This document shows positions 1 to 4,972 of a DNA stretch of 5,021 bases, piece after piece. The notes beneath the pieces are model-generated. The model did not search any database, had not been told where the DNA came from, and was given only the letters and a program-made list of their open reading frames with translations. Origin of the DNA: Deltaproteobacteria bacterium UBA2221 (GTDB lineage Bacteria; Desulfobacterota; Syntrophorhabdia; Syntrophorhabdales; WCHB1-27). Position 1 is the stretch's first letter. Each line of letters opens with the position of its first letter. Made by a program: the position numbers and the translations under genes. The DNA lies in contig DCUF01000055.1 of NCBI GenBank assembly GCA_002328485.1, positions 1-5,021 of the forward strand. The letters run 5' to 3'.

Positions 1-1
1 A

Positions 2-106
2 GTTAATTTTGAGGAAGGGTCTATAGACCCTCACGCACCCCCTGGGGAACCAGGCCTACCTATGCCTGAAGACAAGAACGCCGTTTTCGTTTTTCGGAGG
101 GAATGA
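2..106 (+). CDS. Possible C-terminal end of an upstream gene (partial)
   Basis: The reading frame is open from the left edge of the window for 34 codons to a TGA at 104-106; the other two plus frames stop within the first 30 bases. The peptide ends in DKNAVFVFRRE and contains a proline-rich stretch (DPHAPPGEPGLPMPED), which could be a flexible C-terminal tail. I do not recognise the family. Support comes from the open frame at the edge and from a strong hairpin sitting on the stop codon, as often found at gene ends. Against it, 34 codons is short enough to be open by chance at this GC content, and a perfect 16-bp palindrome lies inside it. The call is weak and depends on sequence to the left. 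Confidence 0.3.
   Translation, partial: VNFEEGSIDPHAPPGEPGLPMPEDKNAVFVFRRE
16..31. repeat. Perfect 16-bp palindrome
   Basis: AGGGTCTATAGACCCT reads the same on both strands with no spacer. It has the size and symmetry of a dimeric regulator site, but no adjacent promoter is visible, and it would lie inside the possible partial gene at the left edge. A second small hairpin (CCTGG, loop GGAA, CCAGG; 41-54) lies just downstream. Its function is unknown. Confidence 0.4.
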
Positions 107-133
107 GGCCTTTGGGATCCAAAGGGCACTCAT
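103..133 (+). other. Strong hairpin at the stop of the possible upstream gene
   Basis: ATGAG plus GCCTTTGG (103-115) pairs with CCAAAGGGCACTCAT (119-133) around a 3-nt GAT loop, with two single-base bulges. The central seven base pairs (CCTTTGG/CCAAAGG) are perfect. The stem overlaps the TGA at 104-106. No T-run follows on either strand, so this is not a classical Rho-independent terminator. It could be a 3'-end stabilising structure or mark a processed or Rho-dependent end. Confidence 0.45.
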
Positions 134-198
134 CGCGCCCACCCCAAGGCCCGGTTATAGGCGGTTCGAAAAGAGGAGGGGCCACAGAGGCAGGGGTC

Positions 199-230
199 TT
201 CCGAATAAGGATCGGAAATATTCTTTCCGG
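199..230. repeat. Three alternating inverted half-sites
   Basis: TTCCGA (199-204), TCGGAAA (212-218) and TTTCCGG (224-230) occur in alternating orientation with 7- and 5-nt spacers. The middle element is complementary to both flanks, so an RNA could form either of two mutually exclusive hairpins; as DNA it would be two overlapping dyads. No promoter or reading frame is clearly tied to it. The role is unknown. Confidence 0.4.
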
Positions 231-424
231 TGCAGCAATTTTCTTTCTCCCGACATCCTGAATAAGGGGAGCGCCGGCCCGGCTCAGCCTCTCGCCGAAG
301 CCCTCAAGAAAGCTTCCGTAAGACCCATTTCCCCCTGGCCTTAGGGTGCCCATTCTGCCTTTAACTCAGCCATTCTGAGCTCTCTACCCCTCTTCTCCGT
401 GTCCCGGCGCCACACCGCGGCGAT

Positions 425-447
425 CCCCCTTGAGGTCCGAGAGGGGG
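425..447. repeat. GC-rich inverted repeat
   Basis: CCCCCT (425-430) and AGGGGG (442-447) form a 6-bp perfect stem with an 11-nt loop. No T-run follows on either strand, so terminator function is not indicated. It lies about 100 bp upstream of the dctP promoter. Confidence 0.3.
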
Positions 448-495
448 TCTCGCGATCAGGATGCGTCACCAAGGCTCGATTCTTGCTTCTTTGGA

Positions 496-510
496 AAGGT
501 GCACCACCTT
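496..510. promoter_or_regulatory. Dyad upstream of the dctP promoter (possible operator)
   Basis: AAGGTG-CAC-CACCTT is a perfect 6-bp inverted repeat with a 3-nt spacer; with one unpaired base the arms extend to GGA/TCC (493-514). It ends 34 bp before the -35 hexamer, a position typical of an activator site. No regulator gene is in the window and the family cannot be named. It is a candidate only. Confidence 0.35.
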
Positions 511-544
511 CTCCTTTTACACTGACGAGGCAGACAAACTTAGG

Positions 545-572
545 TTGACAATCGGGGGGATAACTATATATG
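545..572 (+). promoter_or_regulatory. Sigma-70-type promoter for dctPQM
   Basis: A perfect -35 hexamer TTGACA (545-550) is followed after 16 nt by TATATG (567-572), a 4/6 match to TATAAT. The spacer contains a run of six G. The predicted start is near 579, giving a leader of about 115 nt before the dctP ATG. It is the best promoter-like sequence I see in the long upstream region and points at the TRAP operon. Confidence 0.6.
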
Positions 573-578
573 CTCAAC

Positions 579-623
579 CAAGGGGCCACAGAGTCGGGAT
601 CCCCACAATGCTGGGGCGCCTTG
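579..623 (+). promoter_or_regulatory. Stem-loop at the 5' end of the dctP leader
   Basis: CAAGGGGCC (579-587) can pair with GGCGCCTTG (615-623) at eight of nine positions, with one G-G mismatch. The region between can instead form a local hairpin, CCCCA (601-605) with TGGGG (612-616), which shares bases 615-616 with the long stem. If transcription begins near 579, the mRNA would start in this structure. It may stabilise the transcript or regulate it. No known riboswitch class is recognised. Confidence 0.3.
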
Positions 624-680
624 AAGGTTCGAACGGTGCAATAACCCGGGTCGGGGAAAAGTAACAAAAATCCAGACACA

Positions 681-686
681 AAGGAG
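681..686 (+). promoter_or_regulatory. Ribosome binding site of dctP
   Basis: AAGGAG lies 8 nt before the ATG at 695. It decides the start: another ATG at 688 in a different frame is only 1 nt from this site and does not lead into the DctP frame. Confidence 0.85.
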
Positions 687-694
687 TATGGAAG

Positions 695-1771
695 ATGAAG
701 AAGACGGTTGTAATAACGGCGCTGGTTCTTTTCTCTCTCGTTCTTTTCTTTTCTCACCAAGCGTTTTCCGCACCAATTGAGCTCAAATGGAGCAACTACT
801 TTCCCGTTCCTGCCATGCAGTCAAAGATCTGTGAGCAGTTTATCAGGGATATCGAGGCGAAGACCCAGGGCAAGGTGAAGTTCAGCTATTTCCCGGCAGG
901 GACGCTTCTGAGTGCGACGAAGATCTATGACGGGGTTGCGCAGGGGATAGCGGACATCGGCTTTTCCAATATTTCATATACCCTGGGCCGGTTCAAACAA
1001 ACGGAAACACTTGATCTTCCTCTGGGCTTCCCGAATGCATGGGTCGCAAACCATGTGGCCAATGACTTCTACAAAAAATTTAAGCCCAAGGAGTGGGACA
1101 AGGTCCACGTTATCGCCATGCATACCTCCCCCGTTAACGTCATCATGACCGCATCAAAGCCGGTAGCCAAAATGAGCGACCTGAAAGGCATGACCATACG
1201 AGGTCAGGGTTACATAGGTGAGGTCGTAGGAGCCCTTGGTGCCGTACCGAGAGCTATCGCAACCCCGGAGACCTATGATGCAGTGCTCAAGAAGGTTATA
1301 GACGGCATATACATACCCATGGAGACCTTGAGGGCCTTCAGATTCGGAGAGGTAACAAAGCACATAACCGAGTGCTGGCCTATCGGACAGGTTTACACCT
1401 TCTATCTGGTTATGAACAAGGATACGTGGAACAAGCTGCCGGCAGACGTCCAAAAGGTCTTCAACGAATACCCCTTCGAGGACAAGCTGGCGGTCACATG
1501 GAATGATATCGATATAGACGGCAAACAACTGGGAATGGAGAAGAAGATTAACTTCATACAGCTCTCACCCGTCGAAGCCCAGAAGTGGATAAAAGCCGCT
1601 GACACCGTAGTCGAGAAATATGTGAAAAACATGGTTTCTCAGGGTTACAAAGAATCGGAAGTGAGGGGATGGATAAAATACGCCAGGGAGCGGATCGATT
1701 ACTGGCTCAAGAAACAGCGGGAGGCGAAGATCAAATCCTCCACCGGGCCTGATGATGTAAGGATCAAGTAA
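695..1771 (+). CDS. dctP: TRAP transporter substrate-binding protein, DctP family
   Basis: This 358-residue periplasmic solute receptor of a TRAP transporter captures its ligand and delivers it to the DctQM permease. A Sec signal peptide is clear: KK at 2-3, a hydrophobic core at about 5-19, and AFSA at 23-26, with cleavage most likely after S25. The mature protein starts in the usual beta strand (IELKWSNYFP), followed by GVAQGIADIGF (80-90), SDLKGMTIRGQG (161-172) and VMNKDTWNKLP (239-249), all in the DctP order and spacing. R169 sits where the family's substrate-carboxylate arginine is found, so an organic acid is likely, but the substrate is not identifiable. The length is normal for the family, with a lysine-rich C-terminal tail. 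The start is set by AAGGAG 8 nt upstream and by the signal peptide. The TAA abuts the dctQ ATG, indicating one operon. The symbol denotes the family, not proven dicarboxylate transport. Confidence 0.95.
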   Translation: MKKTVVITALVLFSLVLFFSHQAFSAPIELKWSNYFPVPAMQSKICEQFIRDIEAKTQGKVKFSYFPAGTLLSATKIYDGVAQGIADIGFSNISYTLGRFKQTETLDLPLGFPNAWVANHVANDFYKKFKPKEWDKVHVIAMHTSPVNVIMTASKPVAKMSDLKGMTIRGQGYIGEVVGALGAVPRAIATPETYDAVLKKVIDGIYIPMETLRAFRFGEVTKHITECWPIGQVYTFYLVMNKDTWNKLPADVQKVFNEYPFEDKLAVTWNDIDIDGKQLGMEKKINFIQLSPVEAQKWIKAADTVVEKYVKNMVSQGYKESEVRGWIKYARERIDYWLKKQREAKIKSSTGPDDVRIK

Positions 1772-2254
1772 ATGCAGGCGTTTGAAAAATTCTCCAGAGC
1801 TCTGGCACGCTACTTTGAATGGGTAGGGGCTGCGGGTATGCTGATAATGTTCGTGGTAAATCTCGTGGACGTTTTCGGCGCCAAGGTCTTCCGGCAGCCC
1901 CTACCGGGCGCCCTGGAGGTGCTCGGTTTTGCACTCCTCGTGACCATAGCTCCTGCCATAGCTCACGGCCTTTTCCTGGGGACTCATCTGAGCATAGACT
2001 TCATCTTGGACAAGTTCCCCAGGTGGCTCAGGGCTGTAATAAATCCCCTTATCTTCCTCGCATGTCTGATTCTTTTCGTTTTGATCTGCTGGCAGAGTTA
2101 TGTGTATGGAGGCTCTCTTTACAGGGCAGGGGAGATGGGGTCCTCCTCGAAGATCCCCTTCTTCCCCTTCGCCTATATTCTTTCCATAAGTTGCATACCT
2201 GCCATCCTTTACTTTGCCGTTCAAATAATGAAGTGTTTTAAGGCGGAAAAATGA
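1772..2254 (+). CDS. dctQ: TRAP transporter small permease, DctQ family
   Basis: This 160-residue inner-membrane protein is the small subunit of the TRAP permease; it partners DctM and helps dock the loaded DctP. Four hydrophobic segments are visible at about 17-37, 46-69, 88-109 and 127-152, the standard DctQ topology. Family features include the RQPLPGALEVLGF stretch (41-53) before the second helix and GTHLSIDFI (70-78) after it. The length is typical. The ATG directly follows the dctP TAA, and AAGGA (1759-1763, inside the dctP end) lies 8 nt upstream. The stop overlaps the dctM start as ATGA, so translation of the three genes is probably coupled. DctQ proteins diverge greatly in sequence; the call rests on topology, size and position between clear dctP and dctM genes. 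Confidence 0.93.
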   Translation: MQAFEKFSRALARYFEWVGAAGMLIMFVVNLVDVFGAKVFRQPLPGALEVLGFALLVTIAPAIAHGLFLGTHLSIDFILDKFPRWLRAVINPLIFLACLILFVLICWQSYVYGGSLYRAGEMGSSSKIPFFPFAYILSISCIPAILYFAVQIMKCFKAEK

Positions 2255-3552
2255 GCACGACTTCAATAGGCTTAATCGGCATCGTCGTACTGGTGGCCCT
2301 TTTCATTATCAGGATGCCCATCGCCTTTGCGATGGCCGCAGTGGGCTTTGTCGGCTTCTCGCTGGTTACATCTTTTAAGACCGGGCTCGCCGTTCTGCCC
2401 CGTGATATCTTCGAGCAGTTGACGTCCTATTCGATCAGCGCGATCCCCATGTTCATCCTCATGGGATACTACGCCTTTTCGGCAGGGCTCGGCACCAGGC
2501 TCTATGATGCCGCCTATAAAATCCTTGGCCACGTCAGAGGCGGGCTGGCGATAGCTTCCATCTTCGCCTGCGCGGCCTTTGGCGCCATCTGCGGTTCCGC
2601 AACGGCCACGGCGGCGACTATGGGCAAGCTGGCCATCCCTGCCATGAAAAAATACGGGTATGACGATACACTGTCCACGGGCGTCATCGCCTCTGCGGGA
2701 ACGCTGGGCATCCTTATCCCCCCCAGCGTGATCTTCCTCATCTATGGTTTCATGACCGAGCAGTCTGTGGGAAAGCTGTTTATATCAGGCATTGTCCCCG
2801 GGATCGTCCTGGCCATCTGCATGAGCATGGCCGTGTACCTTATGTGCCTGAAGAATCCGGGCCTTGGACCCAAGGGAGAGAAGTCCAGTTTCAAGGTAAA
2901 GTTCAAGGCAGCGGTAGCGGTGCTCGATGTGCTGGGTCTCTTCGTCGTCGTCATCGGCGGCCTGCTCCTTGGCTTTTTTACCCCCACCCAGGCAGGTGGC
3001 GTGGGCGCGGCGGGCGCCGTTCTGGTGGGCCTTTTGCGAAGAGAACTGACGTGGAAAGCATTTATCCACAACACCCTTGAGGCCGTGAGGACATCGGTTA
3101 TGATCCTCACCATCATCGCCTGCGCCACGGTTTTTGGCAAGTTCATGACCGTGGCAAGAATCCCCTTTGTGGTCTCAGACTGGGTCGCGTCTCTATCAGT
3201 TCCCCACTTCGTGACCATGGGGGTCATCATCGGCATCTACCTCCTGGGTGGATGCTTCATCGACGCCATACCCTTGATCATCCTCACCATTCCCATCCTC
3301 TTTCCAATTGTGCTCTCCCTCGGGTATGATCCCATCTGGTTTGGCGTTATCATCGTCCTCGTAACCTGCATGGGCGTCATCACACCCCCGGTAGGGGTAA
3401 ACGTCTATGTAATCAAAGGCATAGCGAGGGAAGTGCCCTTGGAGACCATATTCAAAGGCATCTTTCCCTTCCTCCTGGCCATCATCGTCACGGCCGTTAT
3501 CCTCATGTTTTTCCCGATGCTGGCCACTCTACTACCGAGTCTCGTGGAATAG
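2251..3552 (+). CDS. dctM: TRAP transporter large permease, DctM family
   Basis: This 433-residue inner-membrane transport subunit of the TRAP system belongs to the ion transporter superfamily; it uses an ion gradient, usually sodium, to move the solute delivered by DctP. Hydrophobic segments run through the whole length, consistent with the family's 11-12 transmembrane segments and re-entrant loops. Hallmark motifs appear in order: GSATATAATMG (115-125), GTLGILIPPS (150-159), GIVPGI (180-185), FFTPTQAGG (242-250), GGCFIDAIPLIILTIPI (333-349) and ITPPVGVNVYVIKGIA (377-392). The two PP-containing loops are the inverted-repeat hairpins expected for substrate and ion sites. The gene is full length and intact. 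The start overlaps the dctQ stop (ATGA), with a weak AAGG about 7 nt upstream (2240-2243), which fits translational coupling. A terminator follows. Confidence 0.97.
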   Translation: MSTTSIGLIGIVVLVALFIIRMPIAFAMAAVGFVGFSLVTSFKTGLAVLPRDIFEQLTSYSISAIPMFILMGYYAFSAGLGTRLYDAAYKILGHVRGGLAIASIFACAAFGAICGSATATAATMGKLAIPAMKKYGYDDTLSTGVIASAGTLGILIPPSVIFLIYGFMTEQSVGKLFISGIVPGIVLAICMSMAVYLMCLKNPGLGPKGEKSSFKVKFKAAVAVLDVLGLFVVVIGGLLLGFFTPTQAGGVGAAGAVLVGLLRRELTWKAFIHNTLEAVRTSVMILTIIACATVFGKFMTVARIPFVVSDWVASLSVPHFVTMGVIIGIYLLGGCFIDAIPLIILTIPILFPIVLSLGYDPIWFGVIIVLVTCMGVITPPVGVNVYVIKGIAREVPLETIFKGIFPFLLAIIVTAVILMFFPMLATLLPSLVE

Positions 3553-3585
3553 CGTAGGCGTACGCCGACAGACAGAACTGATTGC

Positions 3586-3624
3586 GGCCGGGGTCTGATT
3601 TGGACGGATCCTGGCCATTCTTTT
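3586..3624 (+). terminator. Rho-independent terminator of dctPQM
   Basis: GGCCGGGGTC (3586-3595) pairs with GATCCTGGCC (3607-3616) over ten positions, two of them G-U. Two further inner pairs (T-G and G-C) leave a 7-nt loop. ATTCTTTT (3617-3624) follows directly. The stem starts 33 nt after the dctM stop. The reverse strand has no T-run, so it appears to work in one direction only. A smaller palindrome GGCGTACGCC (3557-3566) lies just after the stop codon. Confidence 0.75.
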
Positions 3625-3751
3625 GCACTCCCCCTTCACCATCAATTCCTTTTCTCAAGAGGGTTGGCTTCAGCGGGGCTATATATTTCCCGGATGCCAA
3701 ACCGTTTTGTTCCCTGACGTGCGCCTTGCGAGAGCCTCTGGGGCGCCCGTC

Positions 3752-3775
3752 TCAAGTCGGAAAGAGGAGACTTGA
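3752..3775. repeat. Inverted repeat between the convergent genes
   Basis: TCAAGTC (3752-3758) and GACTTGA (3769-3775) form a 7-bp stem with a 10-nt loop; an overlapping alternative pairs GTCTC (3749-3753) with GAGAC (3767-3771). It lies 27-50 nt beyond the stop of the minus-strand PilZ gene and could be its 3'-end structure, but no T-run follows in that direction. Confidence 0.35.
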
Positions 3776-3801
3776 AATGACACGTTATTTTGGGAAACCG
3801 T

Positions 3802-4185
3802 TTAGAAGGAGAGCTGGAGGCTCATCGCATCTTCATCGGCGACCCCTTCGTCTTCCGACACGAGGGAGATGAGCCCCTTCAGTCTGTTCTGATCGGAAAG
3901 GGCCATGGGCCTGAACTGCACACCCACCCCGGTTTCCGTCACGCGAACGGCCCGTCCGTGAAGAGTAAGAATGGAATAACAACTGTCAGAGTCATTCAGG
4001 TAGATATCAACGATCACGAGTTCCTCAGGACTGATGAAGATTTGGTTGCGCAGTCGCACATAAAGACCGCTGAGACTCAAGTTCTCTACGCGGCCGACGG
4101 CTATATCGTCCTTGCCTTTTATGATGGCGGCGATGGACAGCGCCACCCGTGTGAACCTTCTCCGCTCCGGCCTTCCCTCTGACAT
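3802..4185 (-). CDS. Single-domain PilZ protein (putative cyclic di-GMP receptor)
   Basis: This 127-residue cytoplasmic protein consists almost only of a PilZ domain, a beta-barrel that binds the second messenger cyclic di-GMP. Both binding motifs are intact: an N-terminal arginine cluster RRRFTR (8-13, containing RxxxR) and NLSLSG (35-40, matching D/NxSxxG). The barrel ends in GRAVRVTETGVGVQF, typical of the family. The C-terminal tail (about 108-127) is acidic, with SEDEG and DEDA. There is no attached enzymatic or signalling domain, so it probably acts by binding a partner; the target is unknown. The frame stays open upstream to 4482, but the added residues look unlike protein. The ATG at 4185 just before the arginine cluster is preferred, although no Shine-Dalgarno sequence precedes it. 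A GTG at codon 14 has AGAAGG about 9 nt upstream but would remove the arginine motif. Confidence 0.88.
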   Translation of the reverse strand: MSEGRPERRRFTRVALSIAAIIKGKDDIAVGRVENLSLSGLYVRLRNQIFISPEELVIVDIYLNDSDSCYSILTLHGRAVRVTETGVGVQFRPMALSDQNRLKGLISLVSEDEGVADEDAMSLQLSF

Positions 4186-4194
4186 GATAGTAAG

Positions 4195-4200
4195 ATTATC
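4195..4200 (-). promoter_or_regulatory. Possible -10 element of the PilZ gene
   Basis: On the minus strand GATAAT (5/6 match to TATAAT) ends 9 nt before the PilZ ATG. No good -35 lies 16-18 nt upstream. If used, transcription would begin within a few bases of the start codon, giving a nearly leaderless mRNA, which agrees with the lack of a ribosome binding site. Weak evidence. Confidence 0.25.
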
Positions 4201-4369
4201 GGATGAAGGAGGAAGGACTTGAGAACAGGTTTTGGAACCGGGCTCGACAAATCCCGGAGCGGCCGTGCATCCAACGATGGAAAAGGAGCGGTTGTATTTG
4301 GTTCCACCAACAGTCTTGCCTCGGCTTTTGCTCTTTGGGGAGGGTAGGACCGGCGAATTCACCTTTACC

Positions 4370-4394
4370 AAATCTCCCCACTTGTGGGATATTT
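4370..4394. promoter_or_regulatory. Dyad between divergent genes (possible operator)
   Basis: CCCAC-TT-GTGGG (4377-4388) forms the core of a longer imperfect palindrome reaching AAAT on the left (4370-4373) and ATTT on the right (4391-4394). It sits between a possible -35 TTTACC (4364-4369) and -10 GATATT (4388-4393), each 4/6 matches with an 18-nt spacer, on the plus strand. That position would suit repression of the gene starting at 4471. The promoter itself is weak. Confidence 0.35.
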
Positions 4395-4458
4395 CAGATA
4401 GGCCTCGCGAGCATTCAGACTTTGTATGCTGGGGCGTCGGTCGTACGAGGAGAACGAG

Positions 4459-4465
4459 AAGGAGG
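4459..4465 (+). promoter_or_regulatory. Ribosome binding site deciding the start of the unknown gene
   Basis: AAGGAGG is followed by GG and two ATG codons in frame, at 4468 and 4471. Spacing is 2 nt to the first and 5 nt to the second, so the second is favoured. The more upstream ATG at 4426 has no such site. Confidence 0.8.
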
Positions 4466-4470
4466 GGATG

Positions 4471-4881
4471 ATGACAAGCCATCTGTCAGACGAGGACGTT
4501 CTGAAAGCCGCAGCAGACAGCATCATAAAGGAATACAGGGAATCGGGCGCGCCCCTGACGCCGGAACAGGAGGCCCGGTTCAACCAATTTGTGGCCGGAC
4601 TTCTTGACGCGGAACCGCCCACACCGGAACAGATTTGGCAGGCCATGGAGGTTGCCGTGGAGGCCGTCAGGTGCCAGAACAGAGAGAAGTCCCTGGAGGG
4701 GATCAATATGTTCATGCTTGAATTCATCTCTGGCGTGGAACGGGCTTCGGGTGCCTTCCAGTATTTGTCTCTGTTGACCCAGGCCAAGGATGCCGTGAAG
4801 GCCGGCCATTTTGTGCGGGCAGGAGAGTTGCTAGTGGAATTCCTCGCCAAGTGCCGGGAGGCTGCCCAGGGAATGGACTGA
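4471..4881 (+). CDS. Hypothetical soluble helical protein
   Basis: I do not recognise this family. The 136-residue product has no signal peptide, membrane segment, cysteine cluster or obvious catalytic motif. It looks almost entirely alpha-helical: amphipathic stretches at about 6-24, 31-47, 52-70, 73-98 and 101-132 are separated by short breaks such as GAPLTPE and AEPPTPEQ, both TPEQ-type helix caps. It is acidic near the N-terminus and has a mixed-charge C-terminal helix ending in AKCREAAQGMD. The strong AAGGAGG site and ordinary codon use support a real gene. It is divergent from the PilZ gene, sharing a 285-bp regulatory space, and lies 91 bp upstream of ettA on the same strand. It may be an adaptor or regulatory helical bundle, but that is a guess from composition alone. 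Confidence 0.8.
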   Translation: MTSHLSDEDVLKAAADSIIKEYRESGAPLTPEQEARFNQFVAGLLDAEPPTPEQIWQAMEVAVEAVRCQNREKSLEGINMFMLEFISGVERASGAFQYLSLLTQAKDAVKAGHFVRAGELLVEFLAKCREAAQGMD

Positions 4882-4972
4882 GACACCAGGGGCCGCCCGT
4901 TGAGGGTCGAAAAACGCAGCGCAGTTCGAGACATAGTAACAAGAACCGATACATGAAAGGTTGGGATTAACC

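Larger units (their letters stand above)
107..694. other. Long intergenic region upstream of the TRAP operon
   Basis: About 590 bases hold no gene I can support. The short open frames on both strands here lack good ribosome binding sites and give peptides without recognisable domains or balanced composition. What it does hold: alternating inverted half-sites at 199-230, a GC-rich hairpin at 425-447, a small hairpin CTCAG/CTGAG at 365-379, a dyad at 496-510, the promoter at 545-572, and the folded leader of dctP. Short direct repeats GAATAAGG (203-210 and 260-267) are also present. I see no tRNA. A small RNA gene or decayed coding sequence in 134-460 cannot be excluded. Confidence 0.6.

Noticed and set aside
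162..169. GGTTCGAA resembling a tRNA T-loop, also at 626-633
   Set aside because: No matching acceptor, D-arm or anticodon-arm pairing could be found around either copy; the second is part of the palindrome GTTCGAAC in the dctP leader.
60..353. Minus-strand open frame of 97 codons
   Set aside because: No recognisable domain, proline- and arginine-rich out-of-frame composition, and no convincing ribosome binding site; it runs through the hairpin region and past the end of the possible upstream gene.
461..664. Plus-strand open frame of 67 codons before dctP
   Set aside because: It starts upstream of the predicted promoter, so that transcript would not contain its start. It has no good ribosome binding site and no recognisable domain.
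341..760. Minus-strand open frame of 139 codons
   Set aside because: It overlaps the promoter, leader and signal-peptide region of dctP on the opposite strand and shows no family features.
1802..1816. TGGCACG resembling the -24 part of a sigma-54 promoter
   Set aside because: The -12 TTGC element is missing at the required distance and the site is inside dctQ.
3582..3872. Plus-strand open frame covering the convergent intergenic region
   Set aside because: It runs through the terminator hairpin and into the PilZ gene on the opposite strand; the product is rich in proline and arginine and looks like non-coding translation.
4186..4482. N-terminal extension of the PilZ gene by up to 99 residues
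   Set aside because: The extension has low-complexity, non-domain-like composition, covers the 5' end of the divergent gene, and the PilZ arginine motif normally lies near the N-terminus of stand-alone PilZ proteins.
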